Notes: generated by a model not told the origin, from the letters alone. Counted from the stretch's first letter, positions 31,822 through 40,711 are shown. The stretch: DNA of 64,000 bases from Desulfatibacillum sp. (GCA_016342355.1 JAEINP010000001.1:1-64000); one strand, 5' to 3'. A program made the numbers and translations.

Positions 31822-32442
31822 TTGATTATCAGACAACTGGCCGTCGGCCCCCTGCAAGCCAACTGCTTTATCGTGGGATGCGACAAAACCAAAGAGGCCG
31901 TGGTCATAGACCCGGGCGGGGATGCAGACAAGATCCTCATGACCCTGGCCCAGCACAAGCTCACCCTCAAGGCCATATTGAACACCCATGGGCATTTTGA
32001 CCATGTGGAGGGCAACAAGGGCGTCAAGGACGCCTCGGGCGCGGATATCTACATCCACGAAGAAGACGCTCCCATGCTCCAGATGGTTTCATCCCTGGCG
32101 GCCAGCTTTGGCCTGAGTATGGAAAATTCCCCTCCGGCGGACAAATTTTTGAAGGAAGGGGACAAAATTTCTTTTGGCGAGGAAAGCCTGGAGGTGGTCC
32201 ACACTCCCGGCCATTCCCCTGGGGGCGTGTCTTTTGTGGCGCCCGGCGTGGTTTTTGTGGGGGACACCCTGTTTGCCGGATCCATTGGAAGGACCGATCT
32301 TCCCGGCGGCAGTGAGAATCAGCTCATTGAGGCCGTGAAGAAAAAACTCTTCATCCTGAGCGACGATTGCGTGGTGTGCCCCGGCCATGGACCGGAAACC
32401 ACCGTAGGGCGGGAAAAAATGTATAATCCTTTTTTCAGATAA
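31822..32442 (+). CDS. MBL-fold hydrolase, glyoxalase II-like
   Basis: Protein of 206 residues. It begins with a TTG at 31822, fixed by a perfect AGGAGG five bases upstream; no ATG or GTG fits the N-terminal strand IIRQLAVGPLQANCFIVG. Metal ligands: THGHFDHVEG, TPGHSPGG, GDTLFAGSIGRTD and CPGHGPETT, all as in the hydroxyacylglutathione-hydrolase-like (YcbL) group. It probably hydrolyses a thioester. Ends 34 bp before a strong terminator. Confidence 0.9.
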   Translation: MIIRQLAVGPLQANCFIVGCDKTKEAVVIDPGGDADKILMTLAQHKLTLKAILNTHGHFDHVEGNKGVKDASGADIYIHEEDAPMLQMVSSLAASFGLSMENSPPADKFLKEGDKISFGEESLEVVHTPGHSPGGVSFVAPGVVFVGDTLFAGSIGRTDLPGGSENQLIEAVKKKLFILSDDCVVCPGHGPETTVGREKMYNPFFR

Positions 32443-32476
32443 TCCCTGCTGTCAGAAACATGTCCAAGCCTATCAT

Positions 32477-32513
32477 GGGGAGGCGGGATAATTTCCCGTC
32501 CTCCCCACTTTTT
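32477..32513 (+). terminator. Intrinsic terminator after the glyoxalase II-like gene
   Basis: GGGGAGG-CGGGA (32477-32488) pairs with TCCCG-t-CCTCCCC (32494-32506), one bulged T, followed two bases later by five T. Strong stem directly after the stop codon. Confidence 0.9.
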
Positions 32514-32515
32514 AT

Positions 32516-32543
32516 TAAAGCCCCGTCAAAATTCTGCCGAAGA
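32516..32543 (+). promoter_or_regulatory. Possible sigma-28 (FliA) promoter
   Basis: TAAAGCCC (32516-32523), 12-bp spacer, GCCGAAGA (32536-32543), close to the FliA consensus TAAAGTTT-N11-GCCGATAA. It lies 64 bases upstream of an orphan flagellar-rod-type gene, which makes the resemblance more meaningful. Confidence 0.5.
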
Positions 32544-32607
32544 CACCAACAGGAAGGCTTGCAATAGTGCAAACAGACTTCCATTAATTCTGGCAGGAGT
32601 GTGGGGC

Positions 32608-32961
32608 ATGATTTCAGGAATCAACGCATCGGTATCGGCGCTTAACGCCTACGGCAAAAAGTTCCAGTCTACCGCCAACAATACCGCCAATTTAAACACG
32701 GATGGCTACAAAGCCACCCGGGTGACCCTGTCCGAAACCGCCATGGGCTCGGTGGACGCCAATGTGGCAAAGGTCAATACCCTTGGGTCCATGATGGAAG
32801 AACTCACCTCCAGGGGAAGCGTTATGGTGGAAACATCCAATGTGGATCTGGTCACGGAAGTGACCAACCAGATTGTTGCGGCAAGGGGTTATGAAGCCAA
32901 CCTGGCTTCGGTTAAGGCCTTTGACGAAATGCTGGGGTCTGTCCTGGACATCGTGAAGTAA
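32608..32961 (+). CDS. Flagellar basal-body rod family protein (FlgC-like), short
   Basis: Protein of 117 residues; start at 32608 with AGGAG 8 bases upstream (a GTG at 32599 adds three residues). The N-terminus MISGINASVSALNAYGKKFQ followed by STANNTANLNTDGYKATRV is the flagellar rod N-domain, and NVDLVTEVTNQIVAARGYEANLASVKAFDEML is the rod C-domain. FlgC is normally ~140-150 residues with a central part; here that part is short. No other flagellar gene lies nearby. It may be a divergent rod protein or an adapted secretion component. Confidence 0.87.
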   Translation: MISGINASVSALNAYGKKFQSTANNTANLNTDGYKATRVTLSETAMGSVDANVAKVNTLGSMMEELTSRGSVMVETSNVDLVTEVTNQIVAARGYEANLASVKAFDEMLGSVLDIVK

Positions 32962-33208
32962 ATTCCGCAGGCACGGCCTGCGTCACGCCATAAATGAAAA
33001 CCGGGGAGGCCTTGGCCTCCCCGGTTGCGTTTGAAAATTTCCAACCCTCTGGGCTTTAGCAGGATTACCGATTGGGTGCTCCACAGAGTTTTTCATTACT
33101 CGAGCATAATGTTTTCCTCAATCACCTATAGGAACACTTTCAAAGAGATATAAAAAATCCTTAAAACGGAAACGACCCATTTTTTCCCAAAATTTTTCGT
33201 TACATCAT
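32962..33208. other. Convergent intergenic region with two hairpins
   Basis: Contains a small inverted repeat CGCAGGC/GCCTGCG (32966-32982), the strong terminator listed next, and about 180 AT-rich bases with nothing recognised. Confidence 0.6.
32997..33024. terminator. Bidirectional terminator hairpin between flgC-like and CBS genes
   Basis: Perfect inverted repeat CCGGGGAGGCC-tt-GGCCTCCCCGG (33001-33024) with AAAA on its left side, which reads as a T tract on the minus strand. It can end both the flagellar-type gene and the convergent ahb/CBS operon. Confidence 0.8.
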
Positions 33209-33817
33209 TTATTGCCACACCCCTATCACTTCGTATCCGGCTTTTTCCAGGGCTTGGCGAATGCCTTCCTCGCCATTGGCTGACAAGCGGAAATAGTAGA
33301 TGTTTTCCGCGGTGCGGTGCGGGGCCAGGCCCACGCTGATAACATGTCCGCCGCTTTGCTGGATGATGGTGGAAACCTTGGCAAAGGCGTCGGGTTCCTT
33401 GCCCACCTTCACGTCCATGCGCACGCTGTGGGTCAGGATGCCCATCATCTCCACAAAGGCTCGGAGAATATCCGTCACCGTAATAATGCCCAGCAATTTG
33501 TTTTGGTCGTCCACCACGGGCATGCCGCCGATTTTCAGGCGATAGATAAGCTGGGCAGCGTCTTCCACGTCATCCTCGGGCTTGACGGTGACGGGATTTT
33601 TGATCATGAGGTCTTGAAGGCACAGATCGCCCACCATGGAAGGAATCAGCCCCTGTTTCAGGTCGGAAAGAGTCACGAATCCCCGGAGGATTCCTCCCTT
33701 TTCCACAACGGGCAGATGCCGGATGGAATTCCCTTGCATCAATCGGATGGCGTCTGAAATGGAGGCGTTAACATCCACGCATATGGGGTTTTTGACCATC
33801 AGGGATTGAATCCGCAT
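33209..33817 (-). CDS. CBS-pair plus ACT domain protein (AcuB-like)
   Basis: Protein of 202 residues. Two CBS motifs: IQSLMVKNPICVDVNASISDAIRLM...HLPVVEKGGILRGFVTLSDL (1-60) and LQDLMIKNPVTVKPEDDVEDAAQLIYRLKIGGMPVVDDQNKLLGIITVTDIL (~68-125). The last ~70 residues resemble an ACT fold (MDVKVGKEPDAFAKVSTIIQQSGGHVISVGLAP). Such proteins sense adenine nucleotides or SAM. It follows ahbD by 18 bp on the same strand, so it may regulate heme synthesis, but this is inference. Confidence 0.88.
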   Translation of the reverse strand: MRIQSLMVKNPICVDVNASISDAIRLMQGNSIRHLPVVEKGGILRGFVTLSDLKQGLIPSMVGDLCLQDLMIKNPVTVKPEDDVEDAAQLIYRLKIGGMPVVDDQNKLLGIITVTDILRAFVEMMGILTHSVRMDVKVGKEPDAFAKVSTIIQQSGGHVISVGLAPHRTAENIYYFRLSANGEEGIRQALEKAGYEVIGVWQ

Positions 33818-33835
33818 CTGTATTCTCCTTGAATG

Positions 33836-34954
33836 TTATCCGGTATTGGCCGGGTCGTAACTGCACAGGGGTTCGGGGGCCATGTAGTCGCCGGTGGCCT
33901 CAAAGGCCCTGGCACGACAGCCGCCGCAAACCTTTCTATAATGGCATTCGCCGCACTTGCCCTTCAACTTGTCAAAATCACGCAAATTCTGAAAAACAGC
34001 CGAATTCTTCCAGACCTCGGCAAAGCTGGCCTTGGTGATGTCCCCGCACTCCACGGCCAGAAAACCGCAGGGCTGGACAATGCCGGTGTGGGAGACAAAG
34101 CAGAATCCAGTGCCTGCCAGGCAGCCCCGGGTGACTGCGTCCAGGCCGTGGGTCTGAAAAGTCACTTTTTCCCCGTCCTCTTTGGCGCGCTGCCTTAAGA
34201 TGCGGTAGTAGTGTGGCGCGCAGGTGGCTTTTAGCTGAAGCGGGGTTTTGTCGCGTTGGTCATAAAACCAGTTAAGAGTAGCCTCGTATTGTTCTGCGCT
34301 GATTTCCTGGTCCAGGATATACTTGCCCCGGCCTGTGGGAACCAACAAAAAGATGTGATGGGCCACCGCCCCCAGGTCCACGGCCAGTTGCTGAATGGCT
34401 TCTATCTGGTCCAAATTCTGCTGGGTAATGGTGGTGTTGATCTGGAAGTCGATCCCCGCTCTTTTGGCGCATTCTATCCCTTTCAGGGAAGCGGCGAAAG
34501 CGCCTTCCACACCCCGGAATTTATCGTGGATATCCGCGGAAGCCCCGTCCAGGCTGATGCTGATGCGGCCAATGCCCGAGTCCGCCATTTTTTGGGCGTT
34601 TTCGTCATTGACCAGGGTTCCGTTGGGGGCCATGACCATTTTGAGGCCTTTGTCCGTACCGTACTTGGCGACTTCAAAAATATCCGGCCTGAGCAAAGGC
34701 TCGCCACCGGTAAGGATGACTATGGGTTGGCCCACTTCCGCAATGCCGTCCAGCAGGGTAAAGCAAGCCTGGGTGTCCAGTTCCCCGGGATAGGGTCCCT
34801 TTTCCGCCGCAGCCCGGCAATGGACGCAGGAAAGGTTGCAGTTCCGAGTGATTTCCCAGGCCACCAAACGCGGAGGGCCGGGCATGCCGTTTTCCTGAGG
34901 ACCAGGGCCATGTCCGTGAGGGTGGCCGGGTCCTTTTCCGTGGGGATGATTCAT
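33836..34954 (-). CDS. ahbD: AhbD, radical SAM heme b synthase
   Basis: Protein of 372 residues from the ATG at 34954, in an ATGA overlap with hemB. An N-terminal His/Gly/Pro-rich stretch (about residues 2-24) precedes the radical SAM core: CNLSCVHC (CxxxCxxC), GGEPLLRPD and the SISLDGA strand. A C-terminal SPASM-type cluster region has [18 protein letters not shown]. In sulfate reducers AhbD converts iron-coproporphyrin III to heme b by two oxidative decarboxylations. The linkage with hemB and ahbC makes the call firm. Cytoplasmic; oxygen-sensitive by family. Confidence 0.88.
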   Translation of the reverse strand: MNHPHGKGPGHPHGHGPGPQENGMPGPPRLVAWEITRNCNLSCVHCRAAAEKGPYPGELDTQACFTLLDGIAEVGQPIVILTGGEPLLRPDIFEVAKYGTDKGLKMVMAPNGTLVNDENAQKMADSGIGRISISLDGASADIHDKFRGVEGAFAASLKGIECAKRAGIDFQINTTITQQNLDQIEAIQQLAVDLGAVAHHIFLLVPTGRGKYILDQEISAEQYEATLNWFYDQRDKTPLQLKATCAPHYYRILRQRAKEDGEKVTFQTHGLDAVTRGCLAGTGFCFVSHTGIVQPCGFLAVECGDITKASFAEVWKNSAVFQNLRDFDKLKGKCGECHYRKVCGGCRARAFEATGDYMAPEPLCSYDPANTG

Positions 34955-35928
34955 CCTTTGTTCAGTTCCTCCGCTGCTTCCAGGGCGAAATAGGTCAAAA
35001 TCATGTCTGCGCCAGCGCGGCGGATGGAAAGGAGGCATTCCATCATGGCCTTTGTGCCGTCCAGCCAGCCCATTTTTGCGGCGGCCTTGATCATGGAATA
35101 CTCCCCGCTCACGTTGTAGGCTGCTAAGGGCAGGTCGATTTCGTTAGCCACTTGGGCGATGACATCCAGGTACGCCAGGGCGGGCTTGACCATAATAATG
35201 TCCGCGCCTTCCTCCACATCCATGGTCACTTCCCGAATGGCTTCCCGGATATTGGCCGGGTCCATCTGGTAGGTGCGCCTATCTCCGAATTGGGGGGCCG
35301 AGTGGGCCGCTTCCCTAAATGGTCCGTAAAAGGAAGAGCAATACTTGGCCGCATAGCTCATGATGGGTATTTGGGAATAGCCTTCCTCGTCCAGCAAGCC
35401 CCTGATTTCAGCCACCCTGCCGTCCATCATGTCCGAAGGAGCCACCATATCGGCCCCTGCCTTGACATGGGAAAGGGCGGTGCGCGCCAACAGGTCCAGG
35501 GAGGAATCGTTGTCTATGATGCCCTTTTCCACCACGCCGCAATGGCCGTGGTCCGTGTATTGGCAGAGACAAACATCCGTGATCACCACCAGATCGCTGA
35601 CTTTGGATTTGATTTCCGATACGGCCTTTTGCACAATCCCGTTTTTGGCGTAAGCGCCGGACCCCATGGGATCTTTTTTTTCAGGCACACCAAACACGAT
35701 GATGGCGGGAATACCTGCGTCCCGCGCCTGCTTGGCGGCCTTTACCAAGTTGTCCACGGAATAGTGAAACACCCCGGGCATGGCGTCGATGGGTTCCGCC
35801 ACGTTTTTGCCTGGTACGGCAAACAAGGGCAGAATCAGATTGTCGGTGGTCAGGCGCGTTTCGCGCACCATGCGTCTCAGGCCTTCGCTGGCCCTTACCC
35901 TGCGGCCTCTATAATCAGGAAAAAGCAC
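34951..35928 (-). CDS. hemB: Delta-aminolevulinic acid dehydratase (porphobilinogen synthase)
   Basis: Protein of 325 residues, full length for HemB. Active-site lysines lie in [14 protein letters not shown] and [10 protein letters not shown]. The [14 protein letters not shown] segment carries the three Cys ligands of the zinc-dependent type. It condenses two ALA into porphobilinogen, the first common tetrapyrrole step. Placed between ahbC and ahbD (overlapping ahbD by 4 bp), so an early and two late steps of heme formation are co-expressed. Confidence 0.96.
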   Translation of the reverse strand: MLFPDYRGRRVRASEGLRRMVRETRLTTDNLILPLFAVPGKNVAEPIDAMPGVFHYSVDNLVKAAKQARDAGIPAIIVFGVPEKKDPMGSGAYAKNGIVQKAVSEIKSKVSDLVVITDVCLCQYTDHGHCGVVEKGIIDNDSSLDLLARTALSHVKAGADMVAPSDMMDGRVAEIRGLLDEEGYSQIPIMSYAAKYCSSFYGPFREAAHSAPQFGDRRTYQMDPANIREAIREVTMDVEEGADIIMVKPALAYLDVIAQVANEIDLPLAAYNVSGEYSMIKAAAKMGWLDGTKAMMECLLSIRRAGADMILTYFALEAAEELNKG

Positions 35929-35992
35929 GATGCCTCCTTAATTGGTTCAATACATAAGGTGATGGGTTTGCCTTGGAACCTGTCCCGCCAAA

Positions 35993-37177
35993 TCAGGCGA
36001 TGCCGATTTCCTCGTCCGTCAGGTAACAGGCCGGGTCCGGCGCCCAGACATCATTATAGACCGCTTCGGCCCGCACACGGAAGTTTCCTCCGCATATGTC
36101 CAGCCACTTGCATTTGCCGCAACGTCCCGTGACGTGATCCTTTTTCGTTTTAAGCTGTTGCAGGAACTCATCCTCGGGATCGGTCCAGATTTGGGAAAAA
36201 GGGCGGTCCAGTACATTGCCGAAAGTATGGTGACGCCAAAACTGGTCCGCGTGGACCTTGCCGTCCCAACTCACGCATCCTATGCCACGGCCCGAGTTGT
36301 TGCCCTCGTTCATTTGGAGCAATTCCAGGACTTCGGCGGCCCGCTTTTCGTCCTCCTGGAGCATGCGCAGATATACATAAGGACCGTCCGCATGATTATC
36401 CACGGTCAAAACCTCGGTGGGTTTGCCCCGGTCGTGGAGGCTTTTGGTGCGATCCATAATAAGATCCACCACCTGACGGGTCTGGTCCAGGGTGAGGTCC
36501 TCTTCCACCATTTTGGAGCCACGGCCCGAATAAACCAAATGATAAAAGCAAATACGGGGGACTTCCCGCTCTTCCAGGAGATCGAATATAGCCGGGATTT
36601 CCAGGGCATTGGCCTTGTTGATGGTAAAACGAAGCCCCACCTTGATGCCTGCATTTTTTGCGTTTTCAATGCCTTCCAAAGCCATTTTAAAAGCGCCTTT
36701 GACGCCCCGGAACTTGTCGTGAACCGCTTCCATGCCGTCCAGGCTTACACCCACGTAGGATAAGCCCACTTTTTTGAGGGTTTGGGCCATTTCCTTGGTA
36801 ATGAGGGTGCCGTTGGTGGAAATGACCGCCCGCATACCGTGCTGCACCGCATAGTCGGCCAATTCGGGCAAGTCTTCCCGCATGAGGGGTTCGCCGCCGG
36901 AAAACAAAACCACCGGGCTGCCGAACTCCGCAAGATCCCGGATCAATTCCTTGCCCTGCTCAGTAGTTAGCTCGTCCGGGGCCGTGCCTGCTGTGGCTTG
37001 AGCATAACAATGCACACACTTGAGATTGCAGCGGCGAGTGGCGTTCCACACAACCACGGGCTTTTTATCTTTTGAAAACTGCAAGAGATGAGAGGGCAGT
37101 TGGCCGCTGTGCCTGCTGTAACGCAGGGCGTCCGAAGGTTCCACGGTCCCGCAATATAATTTGGATATTCCTATCAT
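35993..37177 (-). CDS. ahbC: AhbC, radical SAM 12,18-didecarboxysiroheme deacetylase
   Basis: Protein of 394 residues from the ATG at 37177; a GTG six codons earlier is also possible. The N-terminal ISKLYCGTVEPSDALRY motif is characteristic of AhbC. The radical SAM motif is CNLKCVHC, followed by FSGGEPLMRED and GVSLDG; the C-terminal auxiliary cluster motif is CGKCKWLDICGGNFRVRA. In the siroheme branch AhbC removes two acetate side chains from 12,18-didecarboxysiroheme to give Fe-coproporphyrin III, the AhbD substrate. First gene of the hem operon. A long hairpin lies 29 bp upstream. Confidence 0.9.
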   Translation of the reverse strand: MIGISKLYCGTVEPSDALRYSRHSGQLPSHLLQFSKDKKPVVVWNATRRCNLKCVHCYAQATAGTAPDELTTEQGKELIRDLAEFGSPVVLFSGGEPLMREDLPELADYAVQHGMRAVISTNGTLITKEMAQTLKKVGLSYVGVSLDGMEAVHDKFRGVKGAFKMALEGIENAKNAGIKVGLRFTINKANALEIPAIFDLLEEREVPRICFYHLVYSGRGSKMVEEDLTLDQTRQVVDLIMDRTKSLHDRGKPTEVLTVDNHADGPYVYLRMLQEDEKRAAEVLELLQMNEGNNSGRGIGCVSWDGKVHADQFWRHHTFGNVLDRPFSQIWTDPEDEFLQQLKTKKDHVTGRCGKCKWLDICGGNFRVRAEAVYNDVWAPDPACYLTDEEIGIA

Positions 37178-37205
37178 GGCGTATAAATTCTCCACAAATT
37201 GATTA

Positions 37206-37243
37206 ACCGGTCCGGGCAGGCGGAGTCGCCTACCCGGACCGGT
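37206..37243 (-). terminator. Long composite hairpin between the clpX-like gene and ahbC
   Basis: ACCGGTCCGGG (37206-37216) pairs perfectly with CCCGGACCGGT (37233-37243); inside, AGGCG and CGCCT form a second stem around GAGT. It lies 84 bp after the clpX-like stop and 29 bp before the ahbC start on the minus strand. The T tract is poor, so it may terminate the upstream gene or act as a control element for ahbC. Confidence 0.6.
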
Positions 37244-37327
37244 AAAATTTTACAATAACTCACGAAAGGGGGACTTGCCAAGGGCAAAGATTGACTGGGG
37301 CATGGACTCCCGGACCGGCCGGGCCTG

Positions 37328-39106
37328 TCAGGCGGGATCGGCGTCCTTTACATCCCCGGGCAATGCGGGCGTTAAGGACCGCCTGATCAGGTCCGCCAGG
37401 AAAGGCTCGGGGTTGGCCACGGCATCTCTTCCCAGCAGGAAATGGTCCTTGTTTGTCTTTTCCCGGGCCAATTTGAGACCGTGCTCAAAATCCGAAACCA
37501 AACGCGGAAAAAATCCCTCCACACCGTTTTTGCTCTGGCTGTAATGATAAATCACATAGTCCACGGCATCATCGTCCAGGGTGATATTGATCCCGTGATC
37601 CTGGAAAAACCTGATTTCCAGCTTTTTGACCCGTTTGTAATCCCTGACAATTTGTTCAAACACGGTTTTTACGTCCGTGGGGGTGTGGCAATAAAAAGCC
37701 CCGATAAGGTCAATACGCGAGGGAGTCAGTTTAAGGCTGTAGCGCTCCGACAAGGTGGCCTTGTTTTCCTTTATATATTCGCATACGGTTTCCTTTTCTT
37801 CCGAAGCAACCCGTCTGAAAAGTTCCGCCCACTTGGGATCTCCCCTCCGTGACAGTCTTTCTTCCAGGACTTTTTCCGGATTGATCACCACTTCCTCTGT
37901 GACGGAAAACTCTCTAATATCCGTGGAAGGCAGGCATTTTTCAAAAAGCAGCAGGGCGTTTTCTATGGCGCTAACCAAGCCTCTGGCGCCGGTTTTTTCT
38001 TCAAAGGCCTTTTGGGCCAAAGCCTTCAACGCATTATCCGTAAACCGGATATCCACCCCATACGCCCCGAAATCCAGTTTTTTGCCGATGATCAAGGGGT
38101 TGTTGGGATTTTTCAGGATGATGTGGAGGTCTTCCGCTTCCAGGGACTCCAGCACCGTGACCACAGGCAGTCGGCCCACGAATTCCGACTCAAACCCGTA
38201 TTGAATGAGGTCCTGGGATTTCACATGCCGGAGGTATTTAAAATCATCCTTCTGGCTGGTGATCTTGGCGGAAAAGCCCATGCTTTTTTCGTTCATGCGT
38301 TTTTTGATGATCTCGCCCAAATCCCCAAACGCCCCGCTCATGATAAACAGGATGTTTTTGGTATTGATGCGGGAGGCGTCCCGCTGGCCGGTGCGGCGAA
38401 AGCGTTCCAGTTCCTGGATCATGGAGACGGGATCATGGGGAACCTTGAGTTCCACCTCAGTCTCCTCCATGGGTTTGAGCAAGGCTCGCTGGACACCGGT
38501 CCGGGATACATCCGCGCCCATCATGTTTTGGGCGGCGGCGATCTTGTCGATTTCGTCTATATAGATGATGCCGTATTGGGCCAGTTCCATGTCATCATCC
38601 GCTTCCCGCACAAGATCCCGCACCAGGTCTTCCACGTCCCCGCCCACATAGCCGGTTTCGGAAAACTTGGTGGCGTCGCCCTTCACAAACGGCACGCCAA
38701 TTTTTTTGGCGATGAGTTTGATCAGGTATGTCTTGCCCACGCCTGTGGGTCCCAGAAGCAGAACGTTGTTCTTTATACTGCCCACCAGGTCCGGGCCTTT
38801 GGCATCCGACTCCATGGCGCGCCTTACCCGGTTGTAGTGGGTGCATATTTTTGTGGCCAGCACGGCCTTGGCCCTATCCTGCCTGACTATGTATTGATCC
38901 AGGTAGGAAATCAGTTCTTCGGGCTTGAGGTTGAAATTGAATTTGGAACCTTCCTTGGGGGGATTGTCCACGACCTCGCCGTCCTGTTCAGGCAGGGCCA
39001 GGGGGGATATGATTTTCACCTTGTCCCCGAAGCGCTGGGTCAGAAAATCCGACAATTCACGTTCCACATCTTCGGGTTGGGGATGTTTTTCATTTTTGAT
39101 GCTCAT
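37328..39106 (-). CDS. ClpX-like AAA+ unfoldase without zinc-binding domain
   Basis: Protein of 592 residues from 39106 (GGGAGA 4 bases upstream). AAA+ core: Walker A GPTGVGKT at 119-126, pore loop GYVGGD near 152-157, and Walker B IIYIDEIDK at 180-188, followed by the ARK/sensor region EFVGRLPVV. The Cys4 zinc domain of ClpX is absent; an unrelated 60-residue N-terminus replaces it. The loop at the ClpP-contact position reads SMGFSA instead of IGF. About 190 extra C-terminal residues follow. It is a distinct ClpX paralogue family of anaerobes; partner protease and targets are unknown. Transcribed toward ahbC. Confidence 0.87.
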   Translation of the reverse strand: MSIKNEKHPQPEDVERELSDFLTQRFGDKVKIISPLALPEQDGEVVDNPPKEGSKFNFNLKPEELISYLDQYIVRQDRAKAVLATKICTHYNRVRRAMESDAKGPDLVGSIKNNVLLLGPTGVGKTYLIKLIAKKIGVPFVKGDATKFSETGYVGGDVEDLVRDLVREADDDMELAQYGIIYIDEIDKIAAAQNMMGADVSRTGVQRALLKPMEETEVELKVPHDPVSMIQELERFRRTGQRDASRINTKNILFIMSGAFGDLGEIIKKRMNEKSMGFSAKITSQKDDFKYLRHVKSQDLIQYGFESEFVGRLPVVTVLESLEAEDLHIILKNPNNPLIIGKKLDFGAYGVDIRFTDNALKALAQKAFEEKTGARGLVSAIENALLLFEKCLPSTDIREFSVTEEVVINPEKVLEERLSRRGDPKWAELFRRVASEEKETVCEYIKENKATLSERYSLKLTPSRIDLIGAFYCHTPTDVKTVFEQIVRDYKRVKKLEIRFFQDHGINITLDDDAVDYVIYHYSQSKNGVEGFFPRLVSDFEHGLKLAREKTNKDHFLLGRDAVANPEPFLADLIRRSLTPALPGDVKDADPA

Positions 39107-39532
39107 GATGTCTCCCATACTGGGGTTTTTGTAGACTTTTTCGCGGGCTTGCCGCCTCATGGGTTAAAACATAAGGCTTCTCGCGCCAAGCGCAAGGGGA
39201 TGTAATACATAGGCATTATGAACAGTAGGTTAGTCAGGATAACGCCCTAATTGTCCATGTGAAAAAAACGTCCTGCACCGGCAATTTTCAGGGGGTTGGA
39301 CCGGGGTGTTTGTCCGTGTCGGATTCCCCGGAGGGAGAAACCTGCATACTCGGGATAAGGGCCTGCCCTCTCTCAGAAGTGTACGGTTCTCCCTTTTTCC
39401 ATAAATTTCCCCTCCCTCCCCCGGCCGGGCAATATTTCTTGACACAGGCCCGGCCAAAGAATAACTTCCCCAAGTAAGAGGATTTGTTTTGCACCCATTG
39501 CAACCTACCCAGGTCAGGCAGGAGTCCGTACG
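39107..39532. other. Divergent region between the clpX-like gene and tatB
   Basis: 426 bases. It holds the tatB promoter (listed next), a promoter region for the clpX-like gene not resolved by eye, and GC-rich inverted-repeat fragments around 39415-39455. No gene supported. Confidence 0.5.
39439..39467 (+). promoter_or_regulatory. Promoter of tatB-tatC
   Basis: Perfect TTGACA (39439-39444), 17-bp spacer, TAACTT (39462-39467). Leader of about 60 bases to the tatB ATG. Confidence 0.5.
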
Positions 39533-39946
39533 ATGTTTGGCATAGGCATGCAGGAATTGGTCGTCATCCTTTTGGTGGCCCTGATATTCATAGGCCCCAA
39601 AAAGCTGCCGGAAATCGCCCAGGCCCTTGGCAAGGGTTTCGCCGAATTCCGCAAGGCCACCCAGGAGTTCAAGGATACCCTGAACATTGACAATGATGTT
39701 TCCCAGGTGAAAAGCGCTTTCAAGGACATGCAGGACGAGGTCAAGGGCGCGGTATCCGACGCCAAGAAAACCCCCAAAATCTGGGAGGATCCTCCCGTAA
39801 ACGGCAACGTGCCTAAAGCCGATACGGTTTCCGCCAATGCCCCGGAAAACCCCGAAGATCCGTACAAGGCCCAGGATGTCGAAACCGATGAGGACCAAGC
39901 CTCTGCGGCAGACACCAACCCCAACGAGGACACCCGGGAATCATGA
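39533..39946 (+). CDS. tatB: Twin-arginine translocase subunit TatB (TatA/B family)
   Basis: Protein of 137 residues. Start MFGIGMQELVVILLVALIFIGPKKLPEIAQALGKGFAEFRKAT gives the N-terminal membrane helix, the Gly-Pro hinge and the amphipathic helix of the TatA/TatB family; the MFxIG start and Glu at residue 8 favour TatB. A long acidic Pro/Asp-rich tail follows. It overlaps tatC by 4 bp. It may serve both TatA and TatB roles if no separate tatA exists; the rest of the genome would tell. Inner membrane. Confidence 0.9.
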   Translation: MFGIGMQELVVILLVALIFIGPKKLPEIAQALGKGFAEFRKATQEFKDTLNIDNDVSQVKSAFKDMQDEVKGAVSDAKKTPKIWEDPPVNGNVPKADTVSANAPENPEDPYKAQDVETDEDQASAADTNPNEDTRES

Positions 39947-40686
39947 CCGAAGAAAAACAGATGCCCCTGACCGAGCACCTGGAGGAACTCCGGAGCCGCC
40001 TGATTATTTGTGTGGCGGCCATTCTTGTGGGGTTTTTTATAAGCTACGGGTTTAAGGAGCAACTCTTCGCCCTCATAGCCCGGCCCCTGTCCATAGCCAT
40101 GGGAGGGAAAGGCCAGCTGATCTTCACCAGCCTTACCGAACCTTTTATCGCCTATCTCAAGGTTGCGTTTTTCGGGGGAATCATCCTGGCCATGCCGGTG
40201 CTTTTGTACGAGACATGGTCTTTTGTGGCCCCTGGCTTGTATTCCAAGGAAAAAAAGGTGGTGTTCCCCCTGGTTTTTTTGGGATGCCTGTTTTTCGCCG
40301 GAGGCGCCAGCTTCGGGTACTTTGTGGTTTTCCCCATGGGGTTCAAAGTGCTGCTTGCCTTTGGCGGGGATGTGGCCCAAGCCCTGCCTTCCATGAAAGA
40401 GTACCTGGGCCTTGCCACCAAGCTGCTTATCGCCTTTGGCATAGTTTTCGAACTGCCCTTGTTTATTGTGACTTTCGCCCGCATGGGGTTGGTCACACCC
40501 CGGATGTTGAGGAAAAGCCGCAAATACGCCATTGTTATCTTTGTAATATGCGGGGCGGTGCTCACTCCGCCCGACCCGTTCAGCCAATTGATGATGGCCA
40601 CGCCCCTTCTGGTGCTGTATGAAATAAGCATACTGGGCGCGGTGATTTTCGGAAAAAAACCGGAGCCGGAAACTGATATTGATTGA
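39943..40686 (+). CDS. tatC: Twin-arginine translocase subunit TatC
   Basis: Protein of 247 residues with six membrane spans. Conserved elements: MPLTEHLEELRSRL at the N-terminus (signal-peptide recognition), the periplasmic FTSLTEPF loop, the ETWSFVAPGLYSKEKK loop, and LTPPDPFSQLMMATPLLVLYE near the end. It binds RR signal peptides with TatB and exports folded, cofactor-bearing proteins such as hydrogenases. Its stop codon overlaps the -35 of the next promoter. Confidence 0.96.
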   Translation: MTEEKQMPLTEHLEELRSRLIICVAAILVGFFISYGFKEQLFALIARPLSIAMGGKGQLIFTSLTEPFIAYLKVAFFGGIILAMPVLLYETWSFVAPGLYSKEKKVVFPLVFLGCLFFAGGASFGYFVVFPMGFKVLLAFGGDVAQALPSMKEYLGLATKLLIAFGIVFELPLFIVTFARMGLVTPRMLRKSRKYAIVIFVICGAVLTPPDPFSQLMMATPLLVLYEISILGAVIFGKKPEPETDID

Positions 40687-40711
40687 CACCCGGCGCCCGG
40701 CTTGGTAGGTT
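40683..40711 (+). promoter_or_regulatory. Promoter of the tetraheme cytochrome gene
   Basis: TTGACA (40683-40688) overlaps the tatC stop; 17-bp spacer, then TAGGTT (40706-40711). Leader of about 95 bases. Confidence 0.45.

Noticed and set aside
38012-39205. 397-codon plus-strand frame opposite the clpX-like gene
   Set aside because: Antisense shadow; no motif, no start signal.
39514-40689. 391-codon minus-strand frame opposite tatB-tatC
   Set aside because: Shadow of two overlapping, clearly real tat genes.
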